Positions 12,887-25,240 are shown, counted from the first letter of the stretch. The stretch: 64,000 nt of DNA from Beta vulgaris subsp. vulgaris (GCF_026745355.1 NC_079208.1:58638892-58702891), one strand, 5' to 3'. A program made the numbers and translations. Notes: generated by a model from the letters alone, not told the origin.

Positions 12887-13473
12887 TGTTAGATATAACA
12901 GTTTGGTAAGAGTTTGAATTTTTTAGATCCAATGGGTTTGAGACAAGTATGGGTCCACTTTAAAAAATAAGGGTCTTGGTCTTATTGGACCCATCCCACA
13001 CCTGACCCATTGTACGGGATTATTTTTTTCATTTTGAGTTATCTTTTAGGGTTTTTTGTACGGGATTTCTTATGTTATAAAAAGGCTTATTGGTGTTCAT
13101 TATTAGTAATACATCACTTTAGAAACACTTTTAGCCTATGATAAATTTAAGACTCTTTGTATTTTTCTCTTTTATTTTCTCCATTTATAATGAAGAAGTT
13201 CTAATCCTTCATATGTGGACGTAGGTCAAATTTGACTGAACCACGTAAATCCTTGTGTTCTTTGTTTGTTCATCTTTATTGTTTTCTCATCTTTATTATT
13301 CCATTGATTGTCTGTTCCGCATTAAATCAAACTACAACACCCTGTTTTCTAATACCAACAGTTTGGTAAGGGTCTGAATTTTTTACATTCAATGGGTTTG
13401 AGACAAGTCTTGGTCCACTTTAAAAAATAGGGGTCTTGGTCTTGTTGGACCCGTCCCACACCTAACTCATTGT
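12887..13473 (+). mobile_element. Copia-type LTR (12887-13360) joined to a partial second LTR
   Basis: The first unit starts TGTTAGATATAACA and ends CTAATACCAACA, with the TG...CA limits expected of an LTR, and is 474 bp long. It has a TATA-like stretch (ttataaaaagg, near 13076) and the gtggacgtaggtca...accacgtaaatc segment that I associate with Copia LTRs. From 13357 the sequence cagtttggtaag...caatgggtttgagacaag repeats the LTR's first roughly 110 bp and then diverges near 13473. No internal gag-pol region is present, so this is a solo LTR with a second truncated LTR head. No matching 5-bp target duplication was found. Confidence 0.6.
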
Positions 13474-14780
13474 CATCCATACTCTTAGAACATGGTGTAC
13501 CTATCATTTTTATGTTGACAACATATTTCTATGATTTTATATAAATTTAAAAGATGGTACATTAAGTAAGGTGATAGTTATTCAGCTTATGACCAATTTA
13601 AAATCTCATCCAAACCAAATAATTAATTTGGTTCAAAGTTAGTGAATTAGGTTAGATTGGACTGAAATCCTCTAGAATAACTGAATTTCGAACTGGATCA
13701 AATTAAAGGTGTTCGGATCCCGAAAATTTTAGGCAAATTGTAATTATATTAATATTTAATCCTCTTGTAAGGATTATAATTTGTTGACGATGAAATCTCT
13801 CAAAACTTATTTCAAGACTCGCTAGTATATTATTTCTTTTTGTTAATCATGATGTAAGGCTTTTGGATAAAATACATCAGATTATAAAGATAAAATTATT
13901 TAAATATAGGCAAATATTAAAAAATCAAGATAAATTCGTCATTGGCTAAAACCAAAAAAAATAAAGTTATTTCCTTATTTTGGATAACTATTATATTCAA
14001 ACTAACATAATTAGATCAAAGTTGATAAAAAATCAAATTAGATAATACTTAAGGTTCCAGATAAAATTTCGCGACATACCCAACAAATCCAAAGTCCAAA
14101 CCGAAAACCAAACCTTCACCCGAATGTCAAAGAGCAAATTTTTCCTTAAATGAGAAACGTAAAACTCGCTTGTTGTTTTTGTTTAGCCTTTTAATTCTGT
14201 TGGAAACTGAAAGAAGTCTAGTTACTCAAAAAAGAGTTTGGTATAGCATTGTTTTTAGGATTCCTAAAGCATATCTCTTCACGTTTCACATCTTTAACTC
14301 CACAACAACCTCGTAATACTATATGTAAACTTACATCATATACTTTGATGAACATCTAAAATTCTTCGAAAATATTTCTCCTTTCTCAAATACAAAGTGC
14401 CTAAACTCTGGTAAGAAAACTGTAAAAATTTACGAGAACTATTCATTTGAAAAAGATTGTATCTTTTTTTCCCCTTTTGTTTAATCTGTAATTATCAGTC
14501 TTAAGTTTGGCGTAATTTCAGTATCTTTTGTTGTTACAATTAGTGCATAACCATCATCATCATGATTTTGATGTTGGGTACTCGAACTTTTCTTGAATTT
14601 GAAGTTAGAAAAAAGAAAAAAGGAACCAAATTTAATTTAATTTATCTTCGATTTTGGATTTTAATTAATTTAAATTGCGTAAATATCGCGCTTTCTCTCT
14701 CATCTGGCATGTGGGTTTGGCGACGTTTGGTAGGGGAAGTTTCTAAATTATCGATCATAGTTTATATTTATGATTTCACA
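13474..14780. other. Intergenic, upstream flank of the UXS gene
   Basis: No gene or repeat was recognised between the LTR remnant and the UXS promoter. The sequence is AT-rich. Confidence 0.4.
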
Positions 14781-14781
14781 C

Positions 14782-14789
14782 TATAAATA
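14782..14789 (+). promoter_or_regulatory. TATA box of the UXS gene
   Basis: TATAAATA lies about 300 bp upstream of the UXS start codon and is followed by a pyrimidine-rich leader (gatctctctattttc, then ttcttcatctttcag). Transcription would start near 14815. The leader may contain an intron before the ATG at 15089, but its ends are not clear. Confidence 0.5.
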
Positions 14790-15088
14790 TGCAAGTCTTT
14801 GATCTCTCTATTTTCATAAATCGCAAATTAGGGTTTTCTTCATCTTTCAGTCTCAAGTACTTTCTTTGCTTTCCCCCTTTTCTTATTGTTGATCTGAATA
14901 AATCCCAAAATTTTTAATGTTTTTTATTCTATATGTAGTTATTGTTTCCCATTAATTTTATTTATTAATTTTATAATGGGTGGTTGTTTCTGGACCCCAT
15001 TAAATTATTGGACAGAATTTTGTTGTGATTTGGTTTTCTGTACTGTTGGGTGTTAGGTGTAAATTGATTTGAGTGGGAGATCTGAAAG

Positions 15089-18000
15089 ATGGCATCCAAC
15101 GGAGAGAAGCAATCAGCAACCAAACCACCTCCAGCACCTTCTCCTTTGAGAAATTCTAGATTTTTTCAGGTAAATTTGAAATTCTAAAGTTTTGATCTTT
15201 TTTAGTTTTTTTTTTTTGTTTTGCCTACTTCTTTGTTGTTTTGTGCAACTTTTTGTGCAAATTTGTGATGGGTATACTCCAAAAAAAAGTGGGTATCTTT
15301 GATTTGGATGTAAAAGTCTGGATCTTGTAGTGGGTTGATATTTGATCCCAATATGTGATACAGGATGTGGGTAGTATGCAACAATGTATACCATCAAGGG
15401 AAATGTTATTTGTGTTGTGCTTTGTTGATTGTGTCCACTGTCCATTAAAGATGTGAAATGGAGCATAAATAGGTTTTTTTTATCTTCACTAAATGATCAA
15501 CTAACTATCAATGTGATTGTAAGTGCATAGTGCTCGTGTGCGTATCGTACTGTATGATAAGCCTAGTCTTATTGTGCAATGCTGATAATGAAGCAATGCA
15601 GGTGACTTTGTTGAGTTTCAATTTGGTCATGAATGGAGATGCTTTAGTGGTTGTCAAGATGTTGTGGTCGAAGTTCGGTCATTGGCATTGTTTATATTTT
15701 GATAGAATGCTTTGCTTTTCATGTCTCTTGGTGGCAGTCAAACATGAGAATTCTGGTTACGGGAGGAGCAGGATTTATTGGCTCCCACCTGGTGGATAGA
15801 TTGATGGAAAATGAAAAGAATGAGGTGAGCATGTTTCCTGGACTTGTTTCTTTTCTATTGATTAATGATCATTAGTGGAAAAGAGAAATTGTTGTGCTTA
15901 AGACAATCTCAGTGCATAACACAGTTTTGTATCTATTTGTTACTTTGTGGGGAGAAGACATTTTTGTCTCACATGTTAAAATTAACTGCATTCTCGATGT
16001 TTTGACAGGTGATTGTCGTTGATAATTACTTTACTGGTTCAAAGGACAACCTTAGGAAATGGATTGGGCACCCGAGATTTGAGCTTATCCGTCATGGTAT
16101 TAATCTTGTGATGATTTCTCATTGTGAATTATGTGGTACTACTAACTTTAACGGGCATCTAATCCTAAGCAACTTATTTTTTAGCTGTTGTGGACATGAT
16201 TTACACTGGCTTTCTATAGGCTATGTGTTACACTTAAGTTCCTTTGATGGTTAACTCCTACGATTATTGCATATTTGGTTGTTGAAAATCTTTAAGAAGC
16301 AATAGGGTTCTTTTCATATGTTAGACACAATGGCAATATAAAGTAGCTCCTTTATTCGGAATTTTACCTTCATATATGAGGTGCCTCCGTCAAACTATGT
16401 TGGCCGTCACGTTATGACAGATTCAGAAGAAAATATCAGTGGGGTAAAAAGTGTAATATTAAAATGTCTTAACAGGTTCAAGTGGTTGATTTTATGATAA
16501 AATTTTCAGACTTTTGAAATATTGCAAAGAAAATTTACAAAAAAACAAAATTTCATTTGAGTGGCATCAATTAACCCCACTACCCACAATATGAATCTTC
16601 CCCTGTTTTATGTGTCTGATATTTCTTTGTCTGCAGTGATCATTAAGCTTCTAGAAAATGATTTTCTAATTACATATTTTATCTAGCATTAGGGGAAAGT
16701 GGAATTAGTTTCAAGGACATTAGCATAAAATTTTGAACTTGTTACATCTTTATTCACTTCGGCAGTTCATTGTTGTACTTTTTCCTGTGGATGTTCCATT
16801 GCAATTGTTGGACTAGAAATGTAATATTCTTCGGGTTAGGATTTATTAAGGTTCATATATGTTTTTCCATCTGCAGACGTCACAGAGCCATTATTGGTTG
16901 AGGTTGATCAGATATATCACCTTGCATGCCCTGCATCACCAATATTTTACAAGCACAACCCTGTAAAGGTGAGTTCAGCTTTAAGTAAATTGTCTGATAT
17001 GTCAAGAAGCAGCAGAACCTTTTCAGTGTATAATTGGCACCATATGTCATCTGACCATTGAGAAGCATATACTCGAGCCATATTGTGATTCTGAGATTCA
17101 TAACAAATTTAGATTTTATTTATGGAAGCTCATGGTGCTCCACTTAAATAAATGCCAGCTAATTCGTTCTTAATAATGCTATGGCTTTGTTGAAACCTTT
17201 TCACCTCCCACACAAGTGGGGCAAGCTTGTTTCAATATTAACGGCATAATATGCTAATTTTTTCCCCCACAGAGCCCAAATTGCAGCCCTCTCTGAACTA
17301 TTAACGTTGTTTCCACATAGCACACTGTTCTGCTCATATGACGGGTTATGTGGCTTCTTCACATTACATATTACGCTCTGTTGTAAGAAGGTCCATCCCT
17401 AATATACCACCATATTCAAATAGCAACCTCCTCTGAACCTCAAGGGTTTGCCACATATGGCATTGTGATCTTCATGGGCTTGATAGGTGACAGCTTCACA
17501 TACCTTAATATGCCATGCTAAACACAACCAGTGGCAGTTTTGCTCAGAACGCATTGCTAAGAAGCTCAATGAGTTGTATAGTGTAAGCTCAGAATGATTA
17601 CACCGTGCTGGCAACTCCAGCTCACACTTATTTAAGCTCTCGTCTTAGGGCATTGATGTGAAATTGAATGACAAACAAGTAAAAGGCAGTTTATTATGAT
17701 GTAGAACATCTTAAGTTTGTAAACTTGTATCCGTGATCTAAATATCTTTGTGCTTTGCTTTGGCCGTAAGATCATACAGTCTGTGCAGTTGCAGTGTTGA
17801 GACTTTTCTCCCTTTTATTGGGCTTTAAACGATTATCTGATCTGACCATTGAATAATACTTGACAGACAATTAAGACAAATGTGATGGGTACTCTGAACA
17901 TGCTAGGACTTGCCAAGCGTGTTGGAGCCAGGTTTGTCATCCTTCTTTTGTGTGTTTTTTTCCTTTACCTGTGTGGATATTATGTGTCACCCAAGTAGTC

Positions 18001-18867
18001 TTACCAATGTCTCTTTGCTTCTTGTACATTCCTCAGGATTTTGCTCACATCTACATCAGAGGTGTATGGTGATCCCCTTGAACATCCTCAACCCGAAACC
18101 TACTGGGGAAATGTTAATCCAATTGGTAAATGCCCTTATTGTTCTTAATGAAATGATATTTGTATGCAAGACAATTTAACAAATTCATTTGTTGATTGTC
18201 TGGCTTTGGTATTGTGCTTGTGCCAGAGTATGATCTGTTTGAGCACTGAAGTATTTTTCTTTGGCTAACAGGAGTTCGGAGCTGTTATGATGAAGGAAAA
18301 CGTGTTGCTGAAACTTTGATGTTTGATTATCACAGGCAGCATGGGATTGGTATGCTTTTACTTTTCTCGAGTCCGAAACTTTTCTGAAAGACTATTTTAA
18401 GTTTTCTAACTTTATGTTTTGAAACAGAAATTCGTGTAGCACGAATCTTTAATACATATGGGCCTCGTATGAATATCGATGATGGTCGTGTTGTTAGCAA
18501 CTTCATTGCTCAAGCACTTCGGTAAGTGAATATCCTGTTCCCTCATGTAGCTGTAGACCCTGGAAAAGAGTCAAAATTTAACCTCAACCCCATCTTTGAA
18601 ATATGCAGAATGATTTAGAAGTAACAGGATTCCATTAGGGGGATACGGGGTGGTTTATGGTTGGGTAGAACAATATGCTGGTGGGAAATCATTACTTGCT
18701 GTTTGTACATAATACTGGTGTATACCTCTTGTAATGATCGTCACTCTTCATAATAGAAATTTTCATATTTACCCTCAATTCAAGCATGGTATATAATCAA
18801 TCTACCACTTCGACTATTCTGCCTAAACAAAGTCCTGCTTGATGCTGATACTCCTAAATTTTAACCC

Positions 18868-18917
<50 letters not shown>

Positions 18918-20331
18918 TTGTGCAGTAAATTATCACTAGAACCGGATGTTTTAATTGCTAGTTTTGCAAAATCCTGCTGAGTATATTCATCATTTGTTAG
19001 TGTAGCTCCTTTTAAGTACGTGACCGTATGGGCCAAAATTTCACTGCTGATTATACTAATGCATCTTGTGTTTTGCAGTGATGAACCATTGACAGTTCAG
19101 GCTCCTGGAAGTCAGACTCGGAGTTTCTGTTTTGTGTCTGATATGGTGCGTAATTGTCCTTTGCGTTTTGGAGACTACAGGTTTTTTATGTAGCTTTTAA
19201 AGCAAAAGATAATTGTTTTGTGAATATTGTCAATTGTATATCAGGTTGATGGTCTCATCAGACTCATGGAAGGAGAGAACACCGGGCCCATCAACATTGG
19301 AAACCCTGGTAAGGACTAAGGATGTATCAATGGGTTCACTTATTGTTTCGTTCTCTATTTATGAACCTTGCTAATTGTTTGCTCACATTTAGGTGAATTT
19401 ACCATGCTTGAACTTGCTGAGACTGTGAAAGAGGTTAGTATTTTCAAAATACTGCTCTTTTACCTATGTGCTTGAGAGTATACGTTGGTTTTTCATCTGA
19501 ATGTCTTATAAGCGTCGTTTGTCTTATAAGCGTCGTTTGTTTTTCATCTGAATGTCTTATAAGCGTCAAACTTGCAGAACGACAATCATATGTTTGATAA
19601 ACAGAACATTGGATTAAAATTATTGTCTCTTTACTGTACAGTGCCCACCATTTTAAGCTTATTGTTTAGATTTTCTGAACTGCATTGTCCTGCAGATTGC
19701 CTTAAGTTGATTAAGTAGCCACTATCTCTTATTTAGGCCTGATAATTATTTTAATTATGGGGGGTAGTTTCCAGATTTTGTTGTCAGTTTTCAAGTATGG
19801 ATTGATTACTTGAAGTATGACTGATTTTTAATGCAGTATACAACTTGTATTATATGATTTCATAACCAAAAATGACAGCGATACAGAACAGTCCCTTAAG
19901 TTATCTAATTATAGAGAAACAAAATCGTTTATGTTTGTGTTTACAAGAAATTGCTAGCTATCTCTTAGAGGTGTTCTAGTCTGGTAACATCATAGTAGGG
20001 CTTCCATTGTGCGAAATCTTTGTCATATTCTAAGGATATATCCTTATCTTAATTGAGTTTCTAAAAAGCACATGAACTTAGGAGTACTTGGAACATTTTA
20101 TGTTGGGGAAGAAAAAATCACACCATTCTTTGTGGGTATATTTTGCAGCTGATCAACCCAAATGTGAAGATAATCTCAGTGGATAATACCCCGGATGATC
20201 CTAGACAAAGGAAACCGGATATCACAAAGGCCAAAGAACTGCTCGGTTGGGAGCCGAAGGTGAAGTTGCGGGAGGGACTTCCTCTCATGGAAGACGACTT
20301 CCGCCTGAGGCTCGGGGTTCCTAAGAACTGA
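15089..20331 (+). CDS. UXS: UDP-glucuronate decarboxylase (UDP-xylose synthase), cytosolic type
   Basis: The enzyme converts UDP-glucuronate to UDP-xylose with bound NAD+, supplying xylose for xylan, xyloglucan and glycoproteins. Twelve coding exons join in frame: 15089-15169, 15738-15824, 16009-16096, 16877-16968, 17867-17931, 18037-18125, 18272-18349, 18428-18521, 19079-19145, 19245-19308, 19393-19433 and 20149-20331. All introns are GT-AG. They give 342 aa, the length I know for cytosolic Arabidopsis UXS3. Visible are the Rossmann NAD motif [10 protein letters not shown] (G36, G39, G42), [10 protein letters not shown], the catalytic Y173-x3-K177 in [18 protein letters not shown], and the C-terminal [13 protein letters not shown]. 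There is no membrane anchor before the Rossmann fold, unlike the Golgi UXS1/2 type; the N terminus is the short Pro-rich [12 protein letters not shown]. The isoform number is uncertain. Confidence 0.96.
18866..18913. repeat. (CT)n microsatellite in a UXS intron
   Basis: An uninterrupted CT dinucleotide run follows a short C-rich start (cccccctccc). It lies in the 18522-19078 intron, about 165 bp before the acceptor at 19078. Confidence 0.95.
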
Positions 20332-21241
20332 GACCAATCACTTCTTTAAGTCTTTCATATGGTAGGGGTAACTAAGAAAAAAGAGTGGTGCTGGTGAAAG
20401 AAGAAGTTCCCAAAGAGAGCGTTTTTCTGTGAGTGTTTTGGAGAAGTAGAGGATTGTTTGATCTTGATCTTTTTTGCCATTTTGTTTTATCATGTGTCAA
20501 AGTAAAAAATAATCAAAGGGGCCTCTCTTTTTGTTGCCCCTATTTGTTCATCTTTTATAATTATCAATACATCAAGTTTTCTCGTGCTAAATTTTTCATT
20601 TTTGTGATCTTCACTAATTCTAGAAACAGCTCATGTTCGCCATGGTATATCTCTATCTATATACTTCTATTAGTTTACCAGTATTCCTTTCTAAAATATC
20701 CCTTATTAATTTACCTTTCACTAAGACACTAACTATAATAAAAATCGAAACGAAATCTCTCCAAAAAAGCGAGTAAATTAATAAAAATCGAAGGGAGTAG
20801 TATCTAATTTTTGACTTACATAACAATATAACGAGGGTAGTTACTTTCACCTGATAACCTCAAGCTTGACATTGTTATTTTGTTTTCGTCTATCTACCAA
20901 ATTTTTCTCCATTGAAGATGGCGTGATTTTGCAAGGTGAGTTTCGAGTGCATAGTGTGCTGCTGAACAATCCTTCTCTTCCCTTATTTCATCATAGAACA
21001 TAACTACATTTCCTTTGGAAACTCTGCTGGTGCTACTCTAAAACAATGGACAAATCAATTTTTCTTCTTTTTACTTTGAGATTTGGTACATCTAGTTGAA
21101 TCATATTCGTTCTGTAAGCACATTTACAATTGAAAAATTGCATTGTCCTTGATTTTTTTTTCCTCCCAATGCTGTTCTGAATTTAATGTAATAATCAAAT
21201 CCATTCTCTGATGTAAGATTAGCTCAAAATGCAGTATTTTA
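20332..21241. other. UXS 3' flank and convergent intergenic region
   Basis: This region includes the UXS 3' UTR (probably to about 20600) and the region towards the convergent histone H4 gene. A Stowaway-like end motif, aatcgaagggagta, ends at about 20800 without a clear partner. No other gene was seen. Confidence 0.45.
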
Positions 21242-21373
21242 CTTCATCAATGAAGCTCAATTTTAAAAACAAACACCATAACTTCATCAATGAAGCGTGA
21301 TTCTGAATACCAACACCATAACTTTATCAACGAAGCTCAATTTTCAAAACCAGCACCAGAACTTCATAGAAGT
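21242..21373. repeat. 40-bp minisatellite, about 3.3 copies
   Basis: Units start at 21242, 21282 and 21322, with a partial one at 21362. Each begins with a small palindrome such as cttcatcaatgaag and ends near accataa. The period is exactly 40 bp, with moderate divergence. It lies about 470 bp beyond the H4 stop codon, on the H4 3' side. Confidence 0.8.
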
Positions 21374-21838
21374 TCTTGAACAAATCTCAAATGTTAAGAA
21401 CATTAGAAAACCCTAATTGAGCGCAATTCATCCTCAAACAACAGAAATCATGCAATGTTCAATCCAAAATTCAAGATTACTTCAATTCGCAGAAAAAATT
21501 CAGTTGAAATGAAACAATGATTCGTATAACATTACGAATATGAAGAAAACACAACTGCAAATTCCAAATTAAAGATCGAAAGAACAAATACGGCGAAAAT
21601 CAAGAAATATTTCAGCGGTAAAAGAACGAAAATTAGAGTGAACAAGATATTCATTTCATGAAATCATAACGATTCAATTACACAAAAGTAACCTAAAAAC
21701 CATAAAATCCAAAACACTAATCCCCGAACAAAGATCTACACCATCTAAACCCTAATTTCGCAATAAAACACAAACTACCACCAAATATCCCCAAATTTGT
21801 TCATAAAAAACCCTAGAAAACACCAAAATCATTCAAAT

Positions 21839-22251
<413 letters not shown>

Positions 22252-22313
22252 GGTGCGGGTTTTTGGGTGTTGAGGAGTTTTTTTGGTTTTTTTAATCGGA
22301 CGGTTGTAGATGT

Positions 22314-22321
22314 CGATCCGT
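22314..22321 (-). promoter_or_regulatory. Histone octamer-like element
   Basis: The + strand reads GATCCGTG, one base different from GATCCGCG, the reverse complement of the plant histone octamer CGCGGATC. It lies about 65 bp upstream of the H4 TATA box, where such S-phase elements usually sit. Next to it is aatcggacgg, which reads CCGTCCGATT on the H4 strand. The function is inferred from position and similarity. Confidence 0.45.
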
Positions 22322-22658
22322 GTGTTAGGAAGAAGTGTGTTTTTGAGCGTTGATTTGTTTTGATAGACGGTGGAGATTGTGTGTGGAGGAGTGGTGTGGA
22401 TTGTGTGATGTGAGGTGTGTTTTTTTTAACTTTGGATGTGGCGGGGTTGTGGGAAAACACAGCGGATAGTTGAAATTTTCAACTTAATTTGAATAGTGAA
22501 TTTTTGTTAAGTATTTCAAAGGGTACCGCGCCATTTTGGGTGCAATAACAAAATAATAATCACTGATTTTATTTTTACCCACATTAATTAATTTAATGAA
22601 CAAAGGGTTTATTTCCTTGTCGTTCTTATTCTATTGCAATAATTGAGCATTTATATTA

Positions 22659-23644
22659 GGGTTTTTTCACCAAATACCCCGACAAATTAAGAAATTCACC
22701 ATATATTCGCAATGTTTCAGAAATGCACTGTATACCCTTGAGTTTTCGAAAACGTGCACCAGATATCATTTTCCTAACTTCCGTTAACTCATCATTAGCT
22801 TTATTTACCATTTTGCCATGATTAACCATAAACCCTAATTCAAATATAACCCTAACTCTAATCTAACTCTAACTTTAACCCTAATCTTAAACCTAAATCC
22901 TTACCCTAACACCCTGCCAACCCCAAACCCCAACCCCTCTTCTTCCCCTCCACCCCAGTCTAAGCCCCCACCCCCTCCCATCCCCTCCCCTCCATTGCCG
23001 CTCCCCCATCCCCTCCACCGCCGCTCCCCCCACCCCTCCCCGTCGATTTCCCAATCGCTCCCCCACCCCCTCCCCGTCGATTTCTCAATCGCTCCACCGT
23101 CGTCATCCCTTCGAATTCGAACAGAAATCACCTGATATGGTCGCTGGTGTTTGAAGGGAGGAGTAGGGGTTTGGCATTCGAGGGGGGGGGGTGGCATTCG
23201 GGGGGGTGGGTGGGGTTTGGTGTTCGAGAGGGGAGGGTGGGGTTTGGCATTTGAAGGGTTTAGGGGGTCGGAAAATCGACGAGGAAATCAGGGCTGGGAA
23301 ATCGGCGGGGAAGGGGTGAGGGGAGGCCGGTGGTGAACGGACGCGCAGGGGGTGGGGGAGGCTGGCGGTGGGGGTGGGGGAGGGGGTGGGGCTGCCAAAG
23401 GGTTAGGGTAAGGGTAAGGGTTTAGGGGTAGGATTAGAGTAAGGGTTAGGGTTATATTAGGGTTAGGGTTAGGGCTTAATGATGGTAAAATCGTAAATAA
23501 AACTAACAGTGTGTTAACGACGGTTAGGAAAAAGGTATCTGGTGCACGTTTTGGAAAACTCAATGATATATGGTGCATTTCTGAAACATTGAGGGTATAT
23601 GGTGAATTTCTTAATTTGTCGGGGGTATTTGGTGAAAAAAAACC
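22659..23644. mobile_element. Mutator-like fold-back element with long inverted repeats and 9-bp target duplication
   Basis: The element starts gggttttttcaccaaatac and ends gtatttggtgaaaaaaaacc. Its inverted arms extend roughly 250 bp, through the caccatatat, gtttcagaaatgcac, gtgcaccagatatc and ccgttaac landmarks, each mirrored on the right side. The flanks tttatatta (22650-22658) and tctatatta (23645-23653) match at 8 of 9 positions, the duplication size of Mutator-like elements. The arms continue inwards into telomere-like (ccctaa)n-type tracts, then into very C-rich sequence on the left and very G-rich sequence on the right. No transposase is encoded. Confidence 0.8.
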
Positions 23645-23761
23645 TCTATATTATTTACCCATGATCCATCACCTTTTTATTATCTATTGTAACTTTTAAG
23701 TAAGAAAAAATATAGTCATTTTGGAAAATTGTTAGATTCGCCTCGATATATATTTAAAAAA

Positions 23762-23799
23762 CTAGATTAGCACCCGTGCGATGCACGATATTAATAATT
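23762..23799 (-). mobile_element. Helitron 3' terminus, minus strand
   Basis: Read on the minus strand this is a short GC hairpin, cgtgc-atc-gcacg, followed by ggtgctaat and the terminal CTAG (23762-23765), then T. That is the Helitron 3' end pattern. The body of the element would lie at higher coordinates on the minus strand, but no matching 5' end was found. Confidence 0.6.
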
Positions 23800-23830
23800 T
23801 TCTTTGGAAAAATATTGAGAGTAAAAATAA

Positions 23831-23860
23831 ATTAGCACTTGTGCGATGCACGGACTCATA
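23831..23860 (-). mobile_element. Second Helitron 3'-end-like sequence, minus strand
   Basis: The segment attagcacttgtgcgatgca nearly repeats the first Helitron end 70 bp away. It has the same hairpin (cgtgcatcgcac on the minus strand) but no CTAG. It could be an older truncated copy or a duplicated terminus. Confidence 0.45.
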
Positions 23861-24028
23861 TGCAGTTTTTGGATAAGAAAGAGATGAGAGTAACAAGAAA
23901 AGAGGACCCCATGTGATAGGAGGGAGATAGAGAGAGCTTATTGCCCAAAAATGAAGTGTAGCAAGTAATTTAAAACTTTCGACAATAGAAAGTGTAGCGA
24001 GTATTATGAAACAGATGAAGTATGTGAA

Positions 24029-24390
24029 GTTTAGCTAACTAGTCATCTTAACCCAACAAGTCCACCTCGCTAACTCAATCATTTTCAACTTATTTAAATA
24101 AAACAAAATAGTTGTGTTATTTAATCCATCATGCTTGATAGTAAGTCGACTTAACAATCCTTTATTGATTTCATCACAAAGCTATAAAAGTGTGATTAGG
24201 AAATGTTATTTTTGACCAACTATTTCAACTTTTAAGAGTAGCTTATGATCTAATTTCACTTTACAAAGGAATTTTGTAAAATTTGGCTCACTAAGCATCT
24301 TAACATAGTAAGTCAAGTTGGTTACCCATTTAAATAAAACAAATAGTTGTATTATTTTATCCACCCCGCTCGATAGTTGACTCAATCTTT
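24029..24390. repeat. Pair of diverged direct repeats (~110-130 bp)
   Basis: Block 24029-24160 (catcttaacccaacaagtc, tatttaaataaaacaaaata, gttgtgttatttaatccatc) recurs at 24286-24390 (catcttaacatagtaagtc, atttaaataaaacaaatag, gttgtattattttatccacc). The two copies are about 260 bp apart. They are non-coding, and the origin is unknown. Confidence 0.55.
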
Positions 24391-24473
24391 TCGTCCTTTT
24401 TGGGTGGATTGCATTTTGAACATACCACTTAGACATAGATTTACGAAGGATAACTTATGTTGAGATTTGAAGA

Positions 24474-25240
24474 ATGATGAAACACACTCGGTTCAATCAG
24501 CTTATAAAGCTTTGGCGGGGTGTTTGGAGCACAATGGAGGATTTTACTTTGTGTACATTCAACTTGTGGAAGAAAATTGGTGTTGCGGCTATTTCTTGGG
24601 TCAAGCTTTTCGCTTGGCGTGCTTTCTTAGAAGCTCTCCTAACAAGAGCGGGGCTCAACCACAAATTACCGTCCTTTGGTGCTAAATGTATGGTGTGCAA
24701 CGTGTGTTAGAAGGCAAAGGAGACGGGGTTGCATGCCCTAGGTGGTTATGTCCTAGAGCGGGAGGTCTAGGCAGTTTGCGGGCTCTCACTCAAGGTGCGT
24801 AGAGAGATGTTCGAAGGTGGTTGATTGGTGGACATACTCCTTTGGCATGTTGGACGAGGGCGAGGTACGCGTGTTCTTATGCTAGAAAAACTTGCAAGGA
24901 TGCAATGGCCGGGGAAAGGAGGAATATGATGGCTAATGTTTTCGCACTCAATGGCGTCAAAGGCTCCCAAAAAGGGTTGGATGGAGATGAATGTTGACGC
25001 GGGGAAAATTGGAGGAGTGTGGTACTTGTTCAGTTGTTGTCGGCCGGAGATAAAAAGGGAGTATTGTAGTGTTGTGTTGCAATTCATGGTACCCATAAGT
25101 TGGGAGACTCAGGTAGCTGAAGGGAAGGCCGTGTATAAAGGTGTGATGGTTGATAAGGAGCAATATTACTCGAAAGTGATGGTTGAGAGTGATAGTAGTT
25201 TGTAAGTTGTCCAAGGCTCCAAGCTATGTAGAAGAAAGTG
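24474..25240 (+). pseudogene. LINE (non-LTR retrotransposon) 3' ORF remnant
   Basis: The first part encodes FTLCTFNLWKKIG...SWVKLFAWRAFLEALLTRAG, then KCMVCNVC and, in another frame, KAKET. This matches the reverse-transcriptase-associated zinc-binding region (zf-RVT) found at the end of plant LINE ORF2. The second part (24936-25205) has WMEMNVDAG and ends VMVESDSS, resembling the plant RNase H-like domain that follows it. Stops and frame changes separate the parts, and the upstream reverse transcriptase itself is missing. This is a 5'-truncated, dead copy, which is the usual form for LINEs. Confidence 0.65.

Noticed and set aside
15530..15875. Frames overlapping UXS exon 2
   Set aside because: They extend into introns. 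The conserved part is only 15738-15824, and GT-AG splicing gives the correct 342-aa product.
22800..23470. Possible true telomere or chromosome end
   Set aside because: The ccctaa-like units are irregular, occur in both orientations inside an inverted-repeat element, and normal genes lie on both sides.
22901..23578. Pro-rich and Gly-rich frames in the fold-back element
   Set aside because: These are translations of C-rich and G-rich low-complexity DNA, not genes.
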